From positions 1 through 5,343 of the forward strand of contig JAAKFB010000138.1 of the NCBI GenBank assembly GCA_011065235.1: a stretch of 5,343 nucleotides of DNA. Reading direction: 5' to 3'. This DNA comes from Chlamydiota bacterium. Its GTDB lineage: Bacteria > Chlamydiota > Chlamydiia > Chlamydiales > Rhabdochlamydiaceae. Shown in pieces: positions 1 to 3,261 of this stretch. A program made the translations under genes and the position numbers. The notes beneath the pieces are model-generated. The model was not told where the DNA came from. It worked only from the letters and a program-made list of their open reading frames with translations, and ran no database searches. How positions within the stretch are numbered: position 1 is the first letter of the stretch; each line of letters begins with the position of its first letter.

Positions 1-2
1 CG

Positions 3-338
3 ATAGAACCATCTCAAACTTGGTGGGTCGACAGATCTGGAGATCCCGGATTAGTTTTCTCGCACAGCGGAAGTAATGCAAGCATTATCGCTGAACTTTT
101 CCAGAAGCGCAACGACCAGTATGAAAGTACTAATGTTCTTATATCGGAAAAAGATATCTCTGTTGAAGAGAGAGGCATAAATGAACTTTCTAGGGGAATT
201 CCTCAAAGAACATGGATATTCAATCAACTAACTTCTGAACAAAAGAGAGGCGTTTTAAATTCCATTTCATCTAGAACTATTGAGATTATGAGAGGTTTCA
301 ACAATACAGGATCTATAGTTATTCACGGTCTTCCATAA
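3..338 (+). CDS. C-terminal part of an unidentified protein, 5' end outside window
   Basis: An open frame runs without a stop from the left edge to TAA at 336-338 and gives 111 residues. It begins IEPSQTWWVDRSGDPG and ends GSIVIHGLP. The gene starts upstream of the window, so total length and N-terminal domains are unknown. I do not recognise the family. The visible part is soluble and mixed in charge, with no membrane segment or cysteine. A Gly/Ser-rich stretch (SGDPGLVFSHSGSN, about visible residues 12-25) is followed by a helix-like acidic/basic region. The next gene starts only 16 bases after this stop, behind a strong ribosome binding site, so the two probably form an operon and may act together. 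The lack of stops over 111 codons, and the fact that the frame ends exactly before that ribosome binding site, support real coding. Function cannot be assigned. Confidence 0.75.
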   Translation: MEPSQTWWVDRSGDPGLVFSHSGSNASIIAELFQKRNDQYESTNVLISEKDISVEERGINELSRGIPQRTWIFNQLTSEQKRGVLNSISSRTIEIMRGFNNTGSIVIHGLP

Positions 339-342
339 CCAC

Positions 343-348
343 AAGGAG
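343..348 (+). promoter_or_regulatory. Strong Shine-Dalgarno for the protease-like gene
   Basis: AAGGAG lies 6 bases before the ATG at 355, a near-ideal ribosome binding site. It fixes the start of the 371-residue gene and lies in the 16-base gap after the upstream stop codon. No promoter fits in that gap, so co-transcription with the upstream gene is likely. Confidence 0.85.
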
Positions 349-354
349 ATTACT

Positions 355-1470
355 ATGTCGCAACTACCACCAATCACTCAAAATCAAGGTCCTGTATCGC
401 AACTTACAGTCCAAGGGATACCGGCTAAAGAAAAATCAGAAATACCTGAAGCAATTAAAGGATTAATTCTCAAAGTCACTAGTATCACCAAAAAATCAAC
501 GGGATTTTTTTTCAAAATACAAGATCAAATTCTAATCGCGACAACTGTACGGTCTTCCGACGATCTATCTGCCACAACTAACAAATCCTTCGATACTCAT
601 GTCTTGAAATGGAGTCCCGCTCACCAAGTGAGTCTTTCAGTATTTCAAGAACAAAGTTCAGCTTCATCTCGTCCTGAAAAAAAGCAAAAAACAACCCCAT
701 CTGCTGCGTCATTGCCTCCCCCAAATCTCGAAACGTATGAAGGTCAGCCAGTTTATTACGCTGGATATCCCCTTGATTCAAGTCAGCCCACATATCACAA
801 AGGACGCATTTCAGCCATCAATGAGACCGTTGCTGATGGAATTGCTATGACCTACTACACCATTGACGGAACAGCATTGCCTGGACACTCTGGAAGTCCA
901 GTTTTTGTTTATCAAGATTCACAAATCTATCTGATCGGCATGATTGTGACACAAATGATCGATTCAAGTACGCAGCTATCTCAACTAGAACGGAACCCTA
1001 ATCCTGATATTCAACTGTTAACAACTGTGATGAAAAACAATTTATCAACTGGAATCATCAAAGTAATTGACACTAGTATTTTTAGACCAATATTTCATGA
1101 AGACCGCTACTCACCTAAAAAATTGTCCTATGAAGGGTGTGTGACAAGACCCAAAGATATGGATTTTGCTCTCGGGAAAACAGGGATCCGCGTATATTCG
1201 CAGAATTTCATTGGAAATGAACTATTCCCAACAAATTCCGGAGGGGCTGGCCCGCGTGGAATTGCTATTTGGGGAAAAATGTTAGGGAGGGGGAAACTCC
1301 ATTACTGGTTCGACGAGCAACCTCATGAGGGGAAATATAACAAAGCCCAGTCGAAACTTTACCAGACAGCAATTCATTTCTTCGAGTCACTCTTTGTTCA
1401 AGGCAACCCTCCCCCAAGTTCTTTTGTCTTTACTTGTTACAAACAAGAATTTAATGCGCAGTTAGAATGA
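355..1470 (+). CDS. Trypsin/HtrA-like serine-protease-fold protein, catalytic His apparently missing
   Basis: This 371-residue protein carries the core of a trypsin-like peptidase domain at about residues 36-200. Residues 36-65 resemble the first strands (GFFFKIQDQILIATTV). Residues 135-152 resemble the GYP...KGRISAI segment. Residues 171-183 (D171...GHSGSPV) match the serine-nucleophile loop, with Ser179 as nucleophile and Asp171 eight residues earlier, as in HtrA-type proteins. Residues 192-198 (YLIGMIV) match the strand after the loop. Where active members have TAAH, this protein reads IATT, so the base appears to be Thr64. Asp80 is the only plausible catalytic acid and its spacing is unusual. 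A Ser/Pro/Lys-rich insert occupies about 101-125. Residues 225-371 form a second region I do not recognise. There is no signal peptide or membrane segment. The first 24 residues lack charge and are rich in Gln, Pro, Ser and Thr, which would suit a type III secretion signal (inference). It is either a pseudoprotease or a diverged enzyme. Confidence 0.8.
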   Translation: MSQLPPITQNQGPVSQLTVQGIPAKEKSEIPEAIKGLILKVTSITKKSTGFFFKIQDQILIATTVRSSDDLSATTNKSFDTHVLKWSPAHQVSLSVFQEQSSASSRPEKKQKTTPSAASLPPPNLETYEGQPVYYAGYPLDSSQPTYHKGRISAINETVADGIAMTYYTIDGTALPGHSGSPVFVYQDSQIYLIGMIVTQMIDSSTQLSQLERNPNPDIQLLTTVMKNNLSTGIIKVIDTSIFRPIFHEDRYSPKKLSYEGCVTRPKDMDFALGKTGIRVYSQNFIGNELFPTNSGGAGPRGIAIWGKMLGRGKLHYWFDEQPHEGKYNKAQSKLYQTAIHFFESLFVQGNPPPSSFVFTCYKQEFNAQLE

Positions 1471-1534
1471 AAAACAATGTCACTCTTTTTCCGCGGAGCA
1501 GCAATACCTCATAACAATTTCATGTAAGTCATTG

Positions 1535-1565
1535 AAAAAAAAGGCGGTGCTTTTCAGCATCGCCT
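1535..1565 (-). terminator. Rho-independent terminator, possibly bidirectional
   Basis: An inverted repeat pairs 1542-1550 with 1557-1565 around a 6-base loop. On the minus strand the GC-rich stem is followed by eight U residues (complement of the A-tract at 1535-1542), the classic form for ending transcription of the membrane-protein gene upstream. One pair is A-C mismatched on that strand but a G-U wobble on the plus strand. The stem is therefore better on the plus strand, but only a poor U-tract follows there. Its position between converging genes suits service to both. Confidence 0.75.
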
Positions 1566-1590
1566 CTTCAGTATAAAAATTTAATTGAGA

Positions 1591-1653
1591 GCTACCAGCT
1601 GAACTTTTCCAACAGCACAATGGCAAGCTTCGTAGATGAGTTCAGCAGGTAGC
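1591..1653. repeat. Imperfect 14-bp inverted repeat with 35-base loop
   Basis: GCTACCAGCTGAAC at 1591-1604 pairs with GTTCAGCAGGTAGC at 1640-1653, 13 of 14 positions complementary. The loop is 35 bases. It lies in the 3' region of the minus-strand gene, between its stop and the terminator, so its transcript could form a stem-loop. No U-tract follows on either strand, so it is not a standard terminator. The role is unknown: an RNA-stabilising 3' structure or a remnant of a mobile repeat are both possible. Confidence 0.6.
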
Positions 1654-1669
1654 ATAGAGGAAAAACGGG

Positions 1670-1682
1670 GTAGCAGTCACGG
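1670..1682 (-). repeat. 13-base motif after stop codon, copy 1
   Basis: Read on the minus strand this is CCGTGACTGCTAC, starting 8 bases after the TGA of the membrane-protein gene. An identical 13-mer lies 1 base after the helicase stop at 5139-5151, in the same orientation relative to its gene. The similarity extends to a preceding AAACC if one C is allowed as an insertion. Confidence 0.6.
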
Positions 1683-1690
1683 GTTTGACA

Positions 1691-2155
1691 TCAAACAGTT
1701 GCTTCTTCGCAACGTATCGGATGACCAGGCCAGAATGGATGGGAATGTGTGTGTGAAGTGTTAAACGCTTCTATCCGCTCCGGATTTTCTCGATTATATT
1801 TTGCAACAATTGTCGAGTCAAAGATGAACTTGACCAAGTCTACAATAAGAAGAAGTGGTCCCGTGAATATCATCGCCACGCCACGACAAATCCACATTTG
1901 TTTATTTCGGGGTTCATATCCATTTTCAGCGCAGGTAATCGCTACAACGCCAGCTAAGACGTTAATGATTGGTATATAACCAAGAATTTTTACAAGATTC
2001 GCTTGCCAGCGAATTGACCCGTTTTTGATTAACTGAGCTTTTGGACAATTTTCATTAAAAAATTTAGAACCTTGTCTTAGTTGGGAAATTGCAACTTTGG
2101 CTCTAGATTCGGTTTCCCACCCAAAAGCGCCTCCTAGATATAAAGTATTTGTCAT
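1691..2155 (-). CDS. Small protein with two predicted membrane segments and His-rich tail
   Basis: This 154-residue protein belongs to no family I can name. Two hydrophobic stretches are clear: about residues 57-75 (ILGYIPIINVLAGVVAITC) and about 89-113 (start ICRGVAMIFTGPLLLIVDL). A roughly 14-residue polar loop with several charges separates them. This suggests a helical hairpin in the inner membrane with both ends on the same side. The N-terminal 50 residues are soluble and basic. The C-terminal tail (135-146, HTHSHPFWPGHP) has four histidines and could bind metal, though this is only suggestive. The ATG is supported by AGGGG (complement of 2163-2167) 7 bases upstream. It lies 54 bases after rpsN on the same strand with no terminator visible between, so read-through from rpmJ-rpsN is possible. 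A terminator follows at 1535-1565. The general look (GP-LLL-I-VDL helix) resembles lineage-specific chlamydial membrane proteins, which is a weak impression only. Confidence 0.75.
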   Translation of the reverse strand: MTNTLYLGGAFGWETESRAKVAISQLRQGSKFFNENCPKAQLIKNGSIRWQANLVKILGYIPIINVLAGVVAITCAENGYEPRNKQMWICRGVAMIFTGPLLLIVDLVKFIFDSTIVAKYNRENPERIEAFNTSHTHSHPFWPGHPIRCEEATV

Positions 2156-2162
2156 TGATATA

Positions 2163-2167
2163 CCCCT
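2163..2167 (-). promoter_or_regulatory. Shine-Dalgarno for the 154-residue membrane protein
   Basis: On the minus strand this reads AGGGG, 7 bases before the ATG at 2155. It supports that start and shows the gene is translated from a message with a leader. Confidence 0.7.
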
Positions 2168-2209
2168 AAATAGAAATGTTTCCTAACCTGGCAAACCAAA
2201 AAGTGGATA

Positions 2210-2512
2210 TTACCAGCTGGCTTTGAAGATCCCGGGAATTGTCCCGTTGTTCGCAAGCTCGCGGAAACAGAGACGTGACATCTGAAATTTGCGTAGGTAG
2301 CCTCGGGGTCTCCCTGTTAGCCTGCAACGGTTGCGCAGACGCACCGGAGATGAGTTGCGTGGAAGTTTGTTCAGTGCCTCTTGGGCCTCCAATCGGTCTT
2401 CATCACTTCTATTTAAATCGCGTATAATTTTTTTGAGTTTTTGGCGCTTGTCCCAATTCCGGTTCACCAGCTCTTGGCGACGGCTTTGTTTTGCCACGAG
2501 TGCTTTTGTCAT
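2210..2512 (-). CDS. rpsN: 30S ribosomal protein S14, long zinc-free form
   Basis: This 100-residue protein is ribosomal protein S14 of the small-subunit head, which contacts 16S rRNA and takes part in late 30S assembly. The C-terminal half is diagnostic: RLRNRCRLTGRPRGYLRKFQ (about 58-77), then SRLCFRELANNGTIPGIFKASW to the end. The length and absence of the two CxxC pairs identify the long, zinc-independent class, as opposed to the roughly 61-residue zinc-binding form. The N-terminal 50 residues are strongly basic and helical. The ATG at 2512 follows the rpmJ stop by 6 bases, so the two genes are one operon and probably translationally coupled; only a weak TAGG-type ribosome binding site is seen. 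The same rpmJ-rpsN pairing occurs in Chlamydia (from memory). Confidence 0.97.
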   Translation of the reverse strand: MTKALVAKQSRRQELVNRNWDKRQKLKKIIRDLNRSDEDRLEAQEALNKLPRNSSPVRLRNRCRLTGRPRGYLRKFQMSRLCFRELANNGTIPGIFKASW

Positions 2513-2518
2513 AGGTAC

Positions 2519-2656
2519 CTATTTTTTACGAGCAGGGCCTTTTTGCCGCTGCTTCCGATTCGGATCGGTGGGGTTAATCACATAGACGCGCCCTCTGCGA
2601 CGCACAATTTTGTCTCCCTTCAAGGGGTCCGCTTTTACAGATGCTTTGACCTTCAT
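2519..2656 (-). CDS. rpmJ: 50S ribosomal protein L36, cysteine-free chlamydial type
   Basis: The product is 45 residues, starting MKVKASVKADPLKGDK and ending NRKQRQKGPARKK. It is the small basic L36 protein of the large subunit, bound to 23S rRNA. The MKV start, the central IVRRRGRVYVIN strand pair and the final RKQRQ are family hallmarks. The usual zinc ligands (CxxC...C...H) are absent, so this is a C-minus, zinc-independent form, and it carries the C-terminal GPARKK extension I associate with chlamydiae. The start at 2656 is chosen because it gives the canonical MKV terminus. A longer in-frame start at 2716 would add a hydrophobic 20-residue leader and would begin at the predicted -35 element. 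The ribosome binding site is weak. rpsN follows after 6 bases. Confidence 0.97.
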   Translation of the reverse strand: MKVKASVKADPLKGDKIVRRRGRVYVINPTDPNRKQRQKGPARKK

Positions 2657-2687
2657 TTCAATTATCCAATAGAAATATAAAAGGCCA

Positions 2688-2716
2688 AGCATAGCGGAGG
2701 AGGCATTTCTATTCAA
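2688..2716 (-). promoter_or_regulatory. Predicted sigma-70-type promoter for rpmJ-rpsN
   Basis: On the minus strand TTGAAT (complement of 2711-2716) and TATGCT (complement of 2688-2693) are separated by 17 bases, the optimal spacing. Each box matches the consensus at four or more positions. Transcription would start near 2681 and leave a leader of roughly 25 bases before the rpmJ ATG. Confidence 0.55.
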
Positions 2717-2734
2717 ATCAAGAAATTATTTTAA

Positions 2735-2763
2735 TTGAACTTTGAAGTCCTCTGATATATGAT
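2735..2763 (+). promoter_or_regulatory. rpmH: Predicted sigma-70-type promoter for rpmH-rnpA-helicase
   Basis: TTGAAC at 2735-2740 and TATGAT at 2758-2763 (five of six consensus positions) are 17 bases apart. A start near 2770 would give a leader of about 19 bases that includes the rpmH ribosome binding site. This is the only good promoter seen for the three-gene plus-strand unit. Confidence 0.65.
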
Positions 2764-2775
2764 TGGATCTCTAAC

Positions 2776-2780
2776 GAGGA
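2776..2780 (+). promoter_or_regulatory. rpmH: Shine-Dalgarno for rpmH
   Basis: GAGGA lies 8 bases before the ATG at 2789. It supports translation of the short L34 gene from this start, and it is the only strong ribosome binding site in the rpmH-rnpA-helicase unit. Confidence 0.75.
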
Positions 2781-2788
2781 ATATTTCG

Positions 2789-2923
2789 ATGAAAAGAACA
2801 TACCAACCTAGCAAAAAGAAGCGCCAAACTACATGCGGATTTCGCAAGAGAATGTCCACCGTCGGAGGGCGCAAAGTGATCAATCGCCGCCGCCGCAAGG
2901 GACGCAAATCCTTAAGCGTCTAA
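2789..2923 (+). CDS. rpmH: 50S ribosomal protein L34
   Basis: The product is 44 residues, starting MKRTYQPSKKKRQTTCGFRK and ending NRRRRKGRKSLSV. It is L34, a very basic large-subunit protein embedded in 23S rRNA. The KRTYQPSK start, the GFR-RM-T--GR-V-NRRR-KGR core and the SLSV end are standard for the family, as is the length. ATG at 2789 is preceded by GAGGA and a good promoter. L34 followed by the RNase P protein is one of the most conserved gene pairs in bacteria. Here the two are unusually tight: the long rnpA frame begins inside this gene at 2833 in another reading frame, so up to 91 bases may encode both proteins. Confidence 0.97.
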   Translation: MKRTYQPSKKKRQTTCGFRKRMSTVGGRKVINRRRRKGRKSLSV

Positions 2924-3261
2924 TTTTTCCCAAGTCGGCACGCATCTTAAGACGGGCTCATTTTAAAGCCATTTCCAAAGGGCGCAATCGCTTTTTTGGA
3001 TCAGTCTTGATCATCGATTATTGCCCAGGTCGTCAACCAAGGCTCGGCATCACCGCATCGCGTCAATTTGGAAATGCCGTGAGACGCAACCACTTCAAAC
3101 GGCTAGTCCGAGAGGCTTTTCGCCTGAATCAACATGAACTTGCTCCTTTTGAAATAGTCGTCTTTCCCCGCAAAGGAATCGAGAATTTTAATCTGGAAAT
3201 GATCTCCTCTGACCTCTTAAAGTTTAGCAATGCTCAACTCTCAGCAACAAAGCGCCGTTAA
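2833..3261 (+). CDS. rnpA: Ribonuclease P protein component, start uncertain
   Basis: RnpA is the protein subunit of RNase P, which binds the catalytic RNA and helps it remove 5' leaders from pre-tRNAs. With the first residue at 2833 the protein has 142 residues. The recognisable core begins near residue 29 (RLIFPKSARILRRAHF), continues through LGITASRQFG and contains the RNR signature at about 81-97 (NAVRRNHFKRLVREAFR). The core alone is about 115 residues, normal for the family, so the first 28 or so residues are an extension. No ATG, GTG or TTG exists in this frame between 2833 and the core. Translation must therefore start at the ATG inside rpmH or at a non-standard codon such as ATC 2908, which has AAGGGA 5 bases upstream, or ATT 2923. 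The gene overlaps rpmH upstream by up to 91 bases and the helicase downstream by 32. Family assignment is secure; the start is not. Confidence 0.93.
   Translation: MRISQENVHRRRAQSDQSPPPQGTQILKRLIFPKSARILRRAHFKAISKGRNRFFGSVLIIDYCPGRQPRLGITASRQFGNAVRRNHFKRLVREAFRLNQHELAPFEIVVFPRKGIENFNLEMISSDLLKFSNAQLSATKRR

Larger units (their letters stand above)
1471..1690. other. Convergent intergenic region
   Basis: These 220 bases separate the plus-strand protease-like gene from the stop of the minus-strand membrane-protein gene. They contain a terminator hairpin, a longer imperfect inverted repeat and one copy of a 13-base motif, each listed separately. I see no supportable reading frame or tRNA here. 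Confidence 0.7.
2657..2788. promoter_or_regulatory. Divergent promoter region between rpmJ-rpsN and rpmH-rnpA-helicase
   Basis: This 132-base AT-rich region lies between two diverging ribosomal-protein units and contains one promoter candidate per strand, listed separately. The two -35 boxes are about 18 bases apart (2711-2716 minus, 2735-2740 plus), back to back, so the two polymerase sites are close enough to influence each other or to share an upstream regulator. Confidence 0.7.

Noticed and set aside
41..49. AGATCCCGG shared with 2226-2234
   Set aside because: A nine-base match between two unrelated coding stretches is expected by chance in a window of this size.
578..793. Minus-strand frame inside the protease-like gene
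   Set aside because: It lies opposite a gene with a strong ribosome binding site and recognisable fold motifs, and has no features of its own.
1471..1690. tRNA or CRISPR-like array in the convergent region
   Set aside because: The inverted repeats do not form a cloverleaf, no CCA-end pattern is seen, and there are no regularly spaced repeats.
1749..1979. Plus-strand frame opposite the membrane-protein gene
   Set aside because: The minus-strand gene has a good ribosome binding site, two membrane segments and a terminator; this frame has none of these.
2167..2194. Possible promoter TTGCCA / TATTTA for the membrane-protein gene on the minus strand
   Set aside because: The -10 match is poor and would overlap the ribosome binding site, so the transcript would start after it.
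2239..2680. Several plus-strand frames opposite rpsN and rpmJ
   Set aside because: They are antisense shadows of secure ribosomal protein genes, Cys/Arg/Phe-rich without family features.
2657..2716. Extended L36 start giving a 65-residue protein with a hydrophobic N-terminal leader
   Set aside because: The canonical L36 terminus MKV begins at 2656, and the extension covers the predicted promoter and begins at its -35 box.
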